64,000 nt of DNA from Chitinophaga sp. sic0106 (lineage in GTDB: Bacteria; Bacteroidota; Bacteroidia; Chitinophagales; Chitinophagaceae), in assembly GCF_019219075.1 (NCBI RefSeq), contig NZ_JAHUWJ010000001.1:310001-374000 (forward strand). Reading direction: 5' to 3'. The position numbers and the translations under genes were made by a program. The notes below the pieces were generated by a model, which saw nothing but the letters and a program-made list of their open reading frames with translations, was not told the origin of the DNA and made no database searches. Positions 1-8,057 of this stretch are shown one piece after another. How positions within the stretch are numbered: the first letter of the stretch is position 1; each line of letters starts with the position of its first letter.

Positions 1-1917
1 GTTAAACACAATCGCTTTTTTCTTGTATGTATCTACATATTGAAACACGGCTCTTTCTTCTTCATAAGGAGAAATAATGCGATAAAGATCACCATACCAT
101 ATGATATCACGTATACGGTTATACGTTTTTACAGCTTGCTGACTGAATTGCATTTCTTTATCAGTGAAGGCATCTACTTTTATATCATACCCTAGCTTGC
201 CCATCATAGCCACGTCTGTCCTGAATTTCAGGGATTGCTTTCCCCAGTTGGTTACGTGTGCTGCCATGGTAATGGACGGGAAGAAATGGCTGTAGCCATA
301 CTGTATATAAATACGTTCCAGGCCATCGGTGTTATCACTTGGCCAGAATTCGGTGAAGTACTTCATAGCCCCATAATCTGTGCGGCCGCCACCACCGGAG
401 CACAGCATAATTGGCAGGTGTGGATATTTAGCTCTGACGCGGTCCATTACTTTATAGAATCCACGTACAAAATCCACGAACAGCTGCGACTGATTTTCTT
501 TCAGGTAAGGGCTGTAGGTATTGGTCATCATACGGTTACAATCCCATTTGATGTAGGCGATACCTGGATTTTGGGACATGGTTTTATCTACAATGCCGTA
601 TACGAAGTCCTGCACTGCCGGGTTGGTAAGATCCAGTACCATCTGGTTGCGGTAGTAATGTTCGCCTCGGTTAGGCAGGCGCAGTATCCAATCCGGATGT
701 TGTGTATAGAGTTCGCTTTTAGGATTCACCATTTCAGGCTCCAGCCAGATACCGAATTTAACACCTTGTTTTTCAGCAGCTTTCACGAGGTAGCCCAGCC
801 CGTCGGGGAGTTTGGTTTTGTTGGGTTCCCAGTCGCCCAGGCCTGCGTTATCCGCATTCCGAGGGTATTTATTAGCAAACCAGCCATCATCGAGGAGGAA
901 CATATCCACACCGAGTTTGGCCGCGCCGCTGAATAATTCGGTGAGGCGTTCCTGGTTGAAGTCCATACCGGTAGCCTCCCAGTTATTGAGCAGTGTAAGG
1001 CGGGGGGTATGACCATCCAGGATACCGTATTTAACAGCCCAGTGATGGAGATTACGGCTGGCAGCGCCTTTACCGGTATTAGACCAGGTGAAGATGAATG
1101 CCGGCGTGGTAAACACCTCTTTAGGCTGCAGGAGGTAGTCGGAAGCATACGGATTGATGCCGGCATTTACATGCAGGGCATTGAGCTGATCTATTTCAAA
1201 AGCGAAGCGGAAGTTACCCGTCCAGGCGAGTGTACCTGCGAGCACATCGCCACTGTTTTCTGCGGCGGCTTTATCGAGGGAGAGGAGGAACATGGGCGAC
1301 ATATACATGTTGGCGCGACTCCCCAACTTACTATCCAGTATTTTCATACCGGCGGTAAGTGGTTGTTCTTCCATTTTAGCTTCGCTGGCCCAATCGCCAT
1401 GAAATTGGGTGAGGTAATATTTTTCTGCATTGAAATGCAGCATAGCGCTGGAGTAGTTGGTCAGGCGGAGGGCTTTCTTTTCCTGGTGTTTGATTTCTGC
1501 CCATGCTTTTATTACATCTTCCTTATAAAAGCTTTCGAAATGGAGTATAACGTCTACCGGGTATACGGGATCTTTTAAGGAGATGGTGGTATGGGTAGTG
1601 TTATCATCCGGCTTGTTGACCTGGTGGGATACGTAACGTAATTCCAGGGAGGGGTTGCCATCGTTATGAACCATGCGGATGGCGGGTTCCAGCAGGCTTT
1701 CTAGTCCGGCTGTTACATAGGCTTCCTGTGTGGAGCGGATGGTTGTATCGGCGCTTTCAGGTAGCAGTTTTGAACCGAGGTATTGCTGGATGAGCCGTCC
1801 CTGGTTGTTGGTGGAATAGAGCAGGCTAACGTTGCTGGTGGCAATGCGTATGAGCTGTCGTTGTGCATAGCTGCTGCCGGATGTGAGTATCAGCACCAGA
1901 AAGAGTAGTTTCTTCAT
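1..1917 (-). CDS. GH36 alpha-galactosidase, C-terminus beyond window edge
   Basis: Secreted retaining alpha-galactosidase of family GH36, hydrolysing terminal alpha-galactosyl residues of raffinose-type sugars or galactomannan. The reading frame is open from the ATG at 1917 down to base 1, giving 639 visible residues; family members are usually about 700-730 residues, so only the C-terminal beta domain is cut off. A signal peptide ends near SSYAQ (residues 1-19). The nucleophile motif KWDCNR lies near residue 456 and the acid/base region WPSDNTD near residue 528; the LDDGW and GIWLEPEMV motifs of the TIM barrel are also present. No neighbour in the window suggests a larger utilisation locus; what lies to the left is unseen. 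Family assignment is firm; substrate is inferred from family. Confidence 0.95.
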   Translation of the reverse strand, partial: MKKLLFLVLILTSGSSYAQRQLIRIATSNVSLLYSTNNQGRLIQQYLGSKLLPESADTTIRSTQEAYVTAGLESLLEPAIRMVHNDGNPSLELRYVSHQVNKPDDNTTHTTISLKDPVYPVDVILHFESFYKEDVIKAWAEIKHQEKKALRLTNYSSAMLHFNAEKYYLTQFHGDWASEAKMEEQPLTAGMKILDSKLGSRANMYMSPMFLLSLDKAAAENSGDVLAGTLAWTGNFRFAFEIDQLNALHVNAGINPYASDYLLQPKEVFTTPAFIFTWSNTGKGAASRNLHHWAVKYGILDGHTPRLTLLNNWEATGMDFNQERLTELFSGAAKLGVDMFLLDDGWFANKYPRNADNAGLGDWEPNKTKLPDGLGYLVKAAEKQGVKFGIWLEPEMVNPKSELYTQHPDWILRLPNRGEHYYRNQMVLDLTNPAVQDFVYGIVDKTMSQNPGIAYIKWDCNRMMTNTYSPYLKENQSQLFVDFVRGFYKVMDRVRAKYPHLPIMLCSGGGGRTDYGAMKYFTEFWPSDNTDGLERIYIQYGYSHFFPSITMAAHVTNWGKQSLKFRTDVAMMGKLGYDIKVDAFTDKEMQFSQQAVKTYNRIRDIIWYGDLYRIISPYEEERAVFQYVDTYKKKAIVFN

Positions 1918-2107
1918 GCGTATTTTTTTCTAACGGGAGATTATAAGCGTACAAAATACAAATAAAAGAAAAGGAAGGGGTGATTGATTTTAGAGGGATA
2001 GTGGAAATTCCCTCAATAAAGAAGAGTTTGTTAACAACCAGTAAACAAATCGCTAGTACATAAGGTGTTAATTGCAAAAAGGAACCCTTAATAATAACCA
2101 TAAGACC

Positions 2108-2629
2108 ATGTTTGTTACCCGACAAAAGCTATTTGCGTTGGTGAGCATGCCACATAGTGGCATTTATGACGCCGCTCACAGAATTTTCCAGCGGTCAAGT
2201 TTTTTCCCATTCAAGGGGCCGATCCGGTGCGCCGGGTTCCGGGAGGAATTATTTGCCGTTTTAAACGTGCATAACTATCGGTTACCGACCCGCGATTACC
2301 TTCGGTACATGAGGCGTTTCATCCGCCGTCATGGCGGAAAGGAGATGCACCTGGTGCTGAATCTGGTGATGTACCAGGAGGGTCCGCATGCCATTGGGGA
2401 GATTATTCGGGAGCTGAACCGGTCCGGCCTTAATATTCATTATCTGGTGATGACGAGCAATTATGTCACCAGGGAGGTGTTGGCGCCATCAGCGGTGGCG
2501 GCTTTTGAGGGGCTGGTAAAGCAGGGGGTGATTCATGTGAATGAAACTCTGGTGATGGGATCGCAGGTAAGACTGGACCAGCGGGCAGAGGAGCTGCGTG
2601 AGCTGATCAGGCAGGTACTGTCTTCGTAG
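2108..2629 (+). CDS. hypothetical protein, about 173 aa
   Basis: I do not recognise this protein. It has no signal peptide or membrane segment, is basic, and contains an Arg-rich stretch (RYMRRFIRRHGG) near residue 75 and a likely alpha/beta C-terminal half. The ATG at 2108 is preferred; a TTG at 2072 would add twelve low-complexity residues. It stands alone between a divergent galactosidase and a convergent small-gene pair. The 3' half is GC-rich, the upstream half AT-rich. It may be a lineage-specific protein. Coding is supported by an open frame of 522 bases with protein-like composition, not by homology. Confidence 0.55.
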   Translation: MFVTRQKLFALVSMPHSGIYDAAHRIFQRSSFFPFKGPIRCAGFREELFAVLNVHNYRLPTRDYLRYMRRFIRRHGGKEMHLVLNLVMYQEGPHAIGEIIRELNRSGLNIHYLVMTSNYVTREVLAPSAVAAFEGLVKQGVIHVNETLVMGSQVRLDQRAEELRELIRQVLSS

Positions 2630-2854
2630 TAGCGGTTCCGTTAGGTCGCTTTAACATGAAAACGCGTTTAAAGCGGCTAAAATGAATTGTTTTCCTTTTT
2701 GGGTATACCCAAGAGGCGGGGAGGTATTTGTCTGATTTTAGGGCATTGGAGCTGGTTTTTATGGGATTATTTGGGAGAGATGAGATGCCGGAGGTGGTTT
2801 ATACTTCCGGTAGGGGATGTTTTGTTTTATGAGTGAGTACCGGATTGAGTTTTA

Positions 2855-2871
2855 TGGGGAGATGTAAACCC
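2855..2871 (+). repeat. 17-bp intergenic repeat, copy 1
   Basis: TGGGGAGATGTAAACCC occurs here and again exactly at 13591-13607; its first 11 bases recur at 34059-34069. All three copies are intergenic, and the two full copies run directly into a hairpin. The function is unknown to me. Confidence 0.5.
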
Positions 2872-2891
2872 GGCCAGGGCAACTGGCCGGG
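2869..2891 (-). terminator. hairpin downstream of the NTF2-like gene
   Basis: A 9-bp perfect stem (CCCGGCCAG / CTGGCCGGG) with a 5-base loop, 28 bases beyond the stop of the minus-strand NTF2-like gene. On the minus strand it is followed by TTTACAT, so the T-tract is weak. A second hairpin (CGCTTTAA / TTAAAGCG, 2647-2675) lies just after the plus-strand gene ending at 2629. Together they probably separate the convergent units. Confidence 0.5.
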
Positions 2892-2919
2892 TAGGGGAAT
2901 TATTGTCTGTGATATTTCC

Positions 2920-3285
2920 TTATTTCTTTCCTTCTACCACAGCCAGGTTATTGACCAGCCGCCATTCATTATCTGTATCCAGTACCAAAGAATTATAGGA
3001 AACAAAATAGTTTTCCGCGCTTTCCAGGCGTAGTTTTACCATGGCAATGGTGCCACTTTCATCTATTGATTCAATCACCATTTTCCTCGGCAGACCACCG
3101 AAGATCCCGTCACGAATATTCTGCAGGTATTTTTCCTTTCCGATAATGGTTACGCCCGGCGTTCCCATAAAACCATTGTTGGTAACCCGGAAGTCTTTGT
3201 GCAGTACTTTGTCTAATAATGCTACATCGCTGTTGTCGCCGCCTTTTACGAAGTTGATGATGGCTTGTTCTATATTCTTTGACAT
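2920..3285 (-). CDS. NTF2-like fold protein (lumazine-binding-like / SnoaL-like)
   Basis: A 121-residue soluble protein of the NTF2-like superfamily, resembling the putative lumazine-binding / DUF4440 branch. The pattern is typical: an N-terminal helix (IEQAIINFVKGGD), the early motif LHKDFRVTNNG, a middle strand pair (MVKLRLESAENYFVSYN) and a C-terminal ending WRLVNNLAVVEG. Such proteins bind or turn over small hydrophobic molecules, but the ligand cannot be read from sequence. It follows the small membrane protein gene at 3318-3530 with a 32-base gap on the same strand, so the two are probably co-transcribed. Full length for the family. Confidence 0.75.
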   Translation of the reverse strand: MSKNIEQAIINFVKGGDNSDVALLDKVLHKDFRVTNNGFMGTPGVTIIGKEKYLQNIRDGIFGGLPRKMVIESIDESGTIAMVKLRLESAENYFVSYNSLVLDTDNEWRLVNNLAVVEGKK

Positions 3286-3317
3286 TTTAAATCTTTTTTA
3301 TGGTGAGTGTTTGTTGC

Positions 3318-3530
3318 TTAGTTGTTTAACCAGTTGCGGAAAAGTTTATTCAGTAAAGGAACGAGACCATAAAACATCAACGGTACAGCGATGACAGTCA
3401 TGATCAGGGTTCTGATATATAAAGGAAGGTGGATCAGGTATTCTCCCAATGACATCGTTAATATCGTTATCAAAGGATAGATGGCCAGCCAGATGATAAA
3501 GGCTCTTTTGTGGTGCTCGTTTGGTTTCAT
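3318..3530 (-). CDS. small two-helix membrane protein
   Basis: A 70-residue protein with two predicted transmembrane helices (about residues 9-30 and 36-60), separated by a short loop containing LIHLPLY, and a basic C-terminus (KLFRNWLNN). It resembles small unnamed membrane proteins that accompany NTF2-like or monooxygenase genes in Bacteroidota, but I cannot name a family. It is the first gene of a probable two-gene unit with the NTF2-like gene 32 bases downstream. Start at the ATG at 3530, preceded by an AT-rich leader. Confidence 0.65.
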   Translation of the reverse strand: MKPNEHHKRAFIIWLAIYPLITILTMSLGEYLIHLPLYIRTLIMTVIAVPLMFYGLVPLLNKLFRNWLNN

Positions 3531-3745
3531 GTATCAGGGTTTTTATTGTTTATGATTGTTATGATAGCAAGACAAACGGCGGGATTAAAACGTGACAACT
3601 ATTTCAAAAAAGCTGCAAAATTTTTTAAGGATTGAATTTTCAGGTAATTGATATAATGGAAAAGCGGGGAGTATGGATCATGTTGAATATATGGGGGATT
3701 AATAATACGGACCCAAACCGGCCGCCAAGAAAGGTCTGAAAACAC

Positions 3746-3771
3746 AAAAGGTCATCTTTCGATGACCTTTT
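3746..3771 (-). terminator. Rho-independent terminator of tRNA-Phe
   Basis: Stem AAGGTCATC / GATGACCTT with a 4-base loop (3757-3760), extended by flanking A/T pairs; on the minus strand it ends in TTTTGTGTTTT. It begins about 7 bases beyond the 3' end of the tRNA gene, so it closes a very short tRNA transcript. Confidence 0.85.
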
Positions 3772-3777
3772 TCTGAG

Positions 3778-3850
3778 TGGTGTGAGGCGGGATCGAACCG
3801 CCGACACAAGGATTTTCAGTCCTTTGCTCTACCGACTGAGCTACCGCACC
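3778..3850 (-). tRNA. tRNA-Phe (GAA)
   Basis: A complete 73-base cloverleaf on the minus strand. D-arm TAGCTCAGTCGGTAGAGCA, anticodon stem AAGGA/TCCTT with loop CTGAAAA giving anticodon GAA, and T-arm GGCGG TTCGATC CCGCC. The discriminator is A and no CCA is encoded (the next bases are CTC), so CCA must be added after transcription. The acceptor stem contains a C5-A68 mismatch and a G7-T66 wobble. It has its own promoter (3889-3918) and terminator (3746-3771). Confidence 0.95.
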
Positions 3851-3888
3851 ATCTTTTTATTTTGTGTCCCTCTCGTGTGATGGGATTG

Positions 3889-3918
3889 CAAAAGTACAAT
3901 AAAAATTGATTCTGCAAA
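3889..3918 (-). promoter_or_regulatory. Bacteroidota-type promoter of tRNA-Phe
   Basis: On the minus strand, TTTG (3915-3918) is followed after 18 bases by TACTTTTG (3889-3896), matching the TTTG / TAnnTTTG consensus of the Bacteroidota primary sigma factor. It lies 39 bases before the tRNA and just after the DUF3050 stop codon, so the tRNA need not depend on recQ transcription. Confidence 0.8.
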
Positions 3919-3934
3919 ATTTTTTTTCAAAATG

Positions 3935-4702
3935 CTATAAAAAAACTTTTTCATCGAGGATGGCAGACCACAACTGATGCCGCCAAACCAGCGACTGCTG
4001 GGCGTATTGAGCAGCTTCATTCCATTTTTGCTCATCGTTGCCGCAAAGCTCCTGCACCATCTGCATCGCTAATTGACTGTGATGATCACCATCTACTTCA
4101 ATATGTCTTTCCAGATAATAAATGAAAGTAGTCAGCTTGCCCGGGAATTTTTTATCCAGCTCTTTTACGAGTGCATAAAACATATCCGGGATAAGGTCTT
4201 CCCTGCCAAAAGTAAATACAGCAGCCATGATGTGTGCCTTCCCGGAAGCGATCACCTCAAATGTAAAACGGAGAAAACCTTTTACTCCCTCCGGTAATTC
4301 AGCGGCTGCAATACTGTCTTTTATATTGTTGCCTGCCAATGCACCATTGATCAGCGACTGTATGCCGGAAGTATCTGCACCGGCTTGTTGCATGGCCTTT
4401 TCGTATAGTTCGAAATGGCTGCAACGGTTACCGTCCATATCTACATCACTTTCTTCTCCCGTCACAATTTCATTGATCAGGTAGCGGGTGGCAGCACTGC
4501 CCTTTGGCACCCAAGGTACATCTACACAGGTGAGTTGCTGTTGCAGTCCCTTCAGGAGCGACATAAAATCCCACACTGCAAATACATGGTATTGCATGAA
4601 TGTGCGGACATCATCCAGCGATTGTAATTGTGCATAAAGCGGGTGTGCAACTACCTGCGCTCTGGCAGGAGCAATAGTTTCCTGAATCTTTGTTATGCTC
4701 AT
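3935..4702 (-). CDS. DUF3050 family protein (heme-oxygenase-like fold)
   Basis: A 255-residue all-helical cytoplasmic protein of the DUF3050 family, which I place in the heme-oxygenase/TenA-like fold group. Recognisable family blocks are FMQYHVFAVWDFM near residue 38, the acidic stretch INEIVTGEESD near residue 78, SGKAHIMAAVFTFGRE near residue 155, and YYLERHIEVDGDHH near residue 195. The His and Glu residues in those blocks would suit a metal site, and some relatives with this fold are diiron oxidases, but activity here is unproven. It starts 18 bases after the recQ stop, so it is probably co-transcribed with recQ. Family identity is good; function unknown. Confidence 0.85.
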   Translation of the reverse strand: MSITKIQETIAPARAQVVAHPLYAQLQSLDDVRTFMQYHVFAVWDFMSLLKGLQQQLTCVDVPWVPKGSAATRYLINEIVTGEESDVDMDGNRCSHFELYEKAMQQAGADTSGIQSLINGALAGNNIKDSIAAAELPEGVKGFLRFTFEVIASGKAHIMAAVFTFGREDLIPDMFYALVKELDKKFPGKLTTFIYYLERHIEVDGDHHSQLAMQMVQELCGNDEQKWNEAAQYAQQSLVWRHQLWSAILDEKVFL

Positions 4703-4720
4703 AAGGTGGTTTCGATATAC

Positions 4721-6919
4721 TTAGTTCCCGTACTCTACCAGGAATTTAATACGCATCAGTTTCAGCTGCTCCAGGGTGTAGTCGTTTTCAATCAGCTCCT
4801 CGCGGGCAAGGGCCAGACTGGAAGTTTCACAACCTTTGAAGTATTCCATGATTTCGTCCTGTGCATAGTCGTCCAGCTCTTCGTCCAGGCAATAATCCAC
4901 ATTCAGTTTGGTGCCGCTGGCTACGATAGTTTCCATTTCGTCCAGCAGTTTTGGAATAGTAAGCTCTTTGTTTTTGGCAATGGTTTCCAGCGGGATTTTT
5001 TTATCGATATTCTGAATGATAAATACTTTCAGGCCGCTTTTATTCACCACGCTTTTCATGACGAAATCATCCGGTTTGGTGATATCGTTTTCTTCTACGT
5101 ATTTGGCGATAACGTCTACGAATTTTTTACCGTAGCGCATGGCTTTTCCCTTGCTCACGCCCTGGATTTTTTCCAGTTCCTGAACAGTGGTCGGGTATTG
5201 GGTAGCCATATCTTCCAGGGATGTTTCCAGGAAAATTACAAATGGCGGGAGATTTCTTTCTTTGGATACTTTCTTGCGCAGTTCTTTCAGCAGTTCAAAC
5301 AATACCGGATCGGCGGATGCCTGCTGGGCAGTTGCTTCATCCTCTTCGTCGCTGTGTTCTTCATCAAACTGATGATTGAGTGCCACCATGATGGAATAAG
5401 GCTTCTTCAGGAATTTGATTCCTTTTTCTGTTACTTTCAGAAGGCCGTACTCTTCAATATCTTTGTCAATCAATCCTTCCAGCATCATCTGACGGAGCAG
5501 TGAATTCCAGAAGTGTGCATCAAATTCTTTTCCTTCTCCGAAGATTTCGAGCTGATCGTGGCGATAGGTGGCAATTTGAGGGCCTGTTTTGCCTGTGATG
5601 ATATTTACCACATAGTCGGAACCAAAGCGCTCTTCCAGTGCCTGAATCGCCTTTAAAGCTATCACAACGCGGTTCTTCACCTCAATCTTCTCCTTAGGAT
5701 TACGGCAGTTATCGCACTGTCCGCAATCTTCGGTTTCATATTTTTCTCCGAAGTAGTGGAGGATCACCTTGCGGCGGCAAACAGCGCTTTCAGCATAGGC
5801 AACGGTTTCGTTGATCAGCTGGGCACCCATTTCACGCTCGCTCAATGGTTTATCACGCATGAGGTGCTCCAGTTTCTGCACATCCTGATGGGAGTAAAAG
5901 CAGATACAGTTGCCCTCGAGGCCGTCGCGACCAGCACGTCCTGTTTCCTGGTAATAGTTTTCCAGGCTTTTTGGAATGTTATAGTGTATTACAAAGCGCA
6001 CGTCCGGCTTATCGATACCCATACCGAATGCGATCGTAGCTACGATCACTTCCACATCTTCATGGAGGAACATATCCTGGCGCTGCGCCCTGGTTGTAGG
6101 GTCCAGGCCGGCATGATAGGCTACTGCCTTAATATTGTTGGCTACCAGCATGTCGGCCAGTTCTTCTGTGGTTTTGCGGTTCAGGGTATAGATGATACCG
6201 CTTTTGCCTTTATGCTGGTGGATGTATTTTACAATTTCCTTGATGGTAACATCTTTCTTACGTTTCTGCCGGATCTCATAGTAGAGGTTAGGGCGGTTAA
6301 AGGAAGATATAAAGATGTTCGGTGTATTAAGGCCGAGGTTTTTGACAATATCGCTCTGTACTTTAGGAGTGGCAGTAGCCGTCAGTGCGATGATTGGCAG
6401 GTTATCGGATATTTGTTCGATCATTTCCTTCAGCCGGCGGTATTCCGGTCTGAAATCATGCCCCCATTCAGAAATACAGTGTGCCTCATCCACCGCGATG
6501 AATGAGATTTCAAGATCCCTGAAAAAATCCAGATTTTCCTGTTTGGTCAGCGTTTCCGGTGCTACGTACAGCATTTTAGTTTTGCCGGAAAGCAGGTCCG
6601 TCCGTACTTTCTTGATCTGCGCCTTCGAAAGGGTAGAGTTTAGAAAATGCGCCACGTTATCCTTACTGCTGTAACCTCGAATCAGGTCTACCTGGTTTTT
6701 CATTAAAGCAATAAGGGGGGAAACAATGAGTGCGCAGCCAGGACTCATCAGAGCTGGCAACTGGTAACATAACGACTTTCCTCCACCGGTTGGCATGATC
6801 ACAAATGTATCTTTGCCAGACAGGATGCTATTTATAATGATTTCCTGATTTCCTTTAAAGGAATCGAACCCGAAATGTTCGCGTAATGCATCCATCAAAC
6901 TTTCCTTAACAACAGCCAT
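4721..6919 (-). CDS. recQ: ATP-dependent DNA helicase RecQ
   Basis: 3'-5' superfamily 2 DNA helicase acting in recombination and replication-fork repair. Walker A MPTGGGKS lies near residue 42 and the DEAH box (VDEAHCISEWGHDFRPEYR) near residue 143. The second RecA domain carries YYQETGRAGRDG near residue 330. Four zinc-binding Cys in CRRKV...CGQCDNC are near residues 380-403, followed by the RQC winged helix, an HRDC domain (about 530-610) and an extra C-terminal helix-turn-helix region (about 640-732). At 732 residues it is longer than E. coli RecQ (about 610) but normal for Bacteroidota. It is followed after 18 bases by the DUF3050 gene. Confidence 0.97.
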   Translation of the reverse strand: MAVVKESLMDALREHFGFDSFKGNQEIIINSILSGKDTFVIMPTGGGKSLCYQLPALMSPGCALIVSPLIALMKNQVDLIRGYSSKDNVAHFLNSTLSKAQIKKVRTDLLSGKTKMLYVAPETLTKQENLDFFRDLEISFIAVDEAHCISEWGHDFRPEYRRLKEMIEQISDNLPIIALTATATPKVQSDIVKNLGLNTPNIFISSFNRPNLYYEIRQKRKKDVTIKEIVKYIHQHKGKSGIIYTLNRKTTEELADMLVANNIKAVAYHAGLDPTTRAQRQDMFLHEDVEVIVATIAFGMGIDKPDVRFVIHYNIPKSLENYYQETGRAGRDGLEGNCICFYSHQDVQKLEHLMRDKPLSEREMGAQLINETVAYAESAVCRRKVILHYFGEKYETEDCGQCDNCRNPKEKIEVKNRVVIALKAIQALEERFGSDYVVNIITGKTGPQIATYRHDQLEIFGEGKEFDAHFWNSLLRQMMLEGLIDKDIEEYGLLKVTEKGIKFLKKPYSIMVALNHQFDEEHSDEEDEATAQQASADPVLFELLKELRKKVSKERNLPPFVIFLETSLEDMATQYPTTVQELEKIQGVSKGKAMRYGKKFVDVIAKYVEENDITKPDDFVMKSVVNKSGLKVFIIQNIDKKIPLETIAKNKELTIPKLLDEMETIVASGTKLNVDYCLDEELDDYAQDEIMEYFKGCETSSLALAREELIENDYTLEQLKLMRIKFLVEYGN

Positions 6920-6963
6920 TGCATTTCATTTTATACGGTAAACTCTAAAGAACTAACAAATGA

Positions 6964-6971
6964 CAAATTTA
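6964..6971 (-). promoter_or_regulatory. -7 element upstream of recQ
   Basis: TAAATTTG on the minus strand, an exact TAnnTTTG match, 44 bases before the recQ start. No clear TTTG at the expected upstream spacing, so support is partial. Confidence 0.5.
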
Positions 6972-7064
6972 GTTTATATGTTTTTTAGGGGACACGAAGT
7001 TACTTAAAAAAGTGCGGACGGGCAATATTAAATAAGTAGAGTTCCCTCGCTGGGTAAAAAATGA

Positions 7065-7072
7065 TAAATTTG
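7065..7072 (+). promoter_or_regulatory. -7 element upstream of kdsD
   Basis: TAAATTTG, an exact TAnnTTTG match ending 9 bases before the kdsD ATG. If used, the leader would be a few bases long or absent. No good upstream TTTG is visible. Confidence 0.4.
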
Positions 7073-7081
7073 TAAATCGTC

Positions 7082-8056
7082 ATGAAAAGGAATTTAACTA
7101 TAGATATAGGTCAGGTTGCCAAACGCACAATAGCAGTGGAAGCATCAGCTATCAATGATTTGCAGCAGTTTATAGATGCAGATTTTGAAAAGGTGGTGGA
7201 ATTGATTGCCACCTGCACCGGTCGCCTCGTAGTAACAGGTATCGGAAAAAGTGCAATTATTGGCCAAAAAATAGTTGCTACCCTGAATTCTACAGGTACA
7301 CCGGCGCTGTTTATGCACGCCGCTGATGCCATTCACGGGGACCTTGGCATGATCCGCCAGGAAGATATAGTAATGTGTATCTCCAAAAGCGGGACTTCTG
7401 CTGAAATTAAAGTACTGGTACCTCTGGTCAAAAACTTTGGTAACATCCTGGTGGCTATGGTGGGTAATACCACCTCTTTTTTAGCCACAGAAGCCGATTA
7501 CGTGTTAAATACCACCGTTACCCAGGAGGCCTGCCCCAATAACCTGGCACCTACCACCAGCACCACCGCACAGCTGGTAATGGGAGATGCCCTGGCAGTT
7601 TGCCTGATTGAATGGCACGGTTTTACCGCTGCTGATTTTGCCAAGTTCCACCCGGGCGGAGCATTAGGAAAAAAATTATATCTTAAAGTACAGGATCTCT
7701 GCAAACTGCATGAAGCACCTAAGGTATTGTTGACCAGTTCTTTGAGAGATGTAATTGTAGAGATTTCCTCCAAAATGCTGGGCGTAACTGCTGTGCTGGA
7801 TAACCAGGGAAAGCTCTGCGGTATTATCACCGATGGGGATTTGCGCAGAATGCTGGAGAAAAATGTACACACGGCGCAAGTTACCGCCAGGGATATCATG
7901 TCCAGCCACCCTAAAACTATTCAGCAGGATGAGCTGGCTATCAACGCCCTGGAAATGATGCGCAATAATGATATCACACAGCTGCTGGCTATGGATGGGG
8001 ACAACTACTGTGGTATCATACATTTACATGATTTAATCAGAGAAGGAATTATATAA
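7082..8056 (+). CDS. kdsD: D-arabinose-5-phosphate isomerase (KpsF/GutQ family)
   Basis: Converts ribulose 5-phosphate to arabinose 5-phosphate, the first committed precursor of Kdo for LPS. An N-terminal SIS domain (about residues 35-175) holds the phosphosugar motifs GIGKSA near 54 and SKSGTSAE near 101, and HPGGALGKKL near 190. Two CBS domains follow (about 205-260 and 270-324). The length of 324 residues is standard for KdsD. It is first in a tight operon: the manC start follows the stop after 1 base. Functionally it links with the kdn/kdsB genes at 31-34 kb. Confidence 0.95.
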   Translation: MKRNLTIDIGQVAKRTIAVEASAINDLQQFIDADFEKVVELIATCTGRLVVTGIGKSAIIGQKIVATLNSTGTPALFMHAADAIHGDLGMIRQEDIVMCISKSGTSAEIKVLVPLVKNFGNILVAMVGNTTSFLATEADYVLNTTVTQEACPNNLAPTTSTTAQLVMGDALAVCLIEWHGFTAADFAKFHPGGALGKKLYLKVQDLCKLHEAPKVLLTSSLRDVIVEISSKMLGVTAVLDNQGKLCGIITDGDLRRMLEKNVHTAQVTARDIMSSHPKTIQQDELAINALEMMRNNDITQLLAMDGDNYCGIIHLHDLIREGII

Positions 8057-8057
8057 A

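Noticed and set aside
2699..2712. Perfect 14-bp palindrome TTGGGTATACCCAA
   Set aside because: It lies between two convergent genes, where an operator is not expected, and no second copy was found.
4628..5503. Open frame of 291 codons antisense to recQ
   Set aside because: Shadow of recQ codon bias; aromatic-rich without domain pattern.
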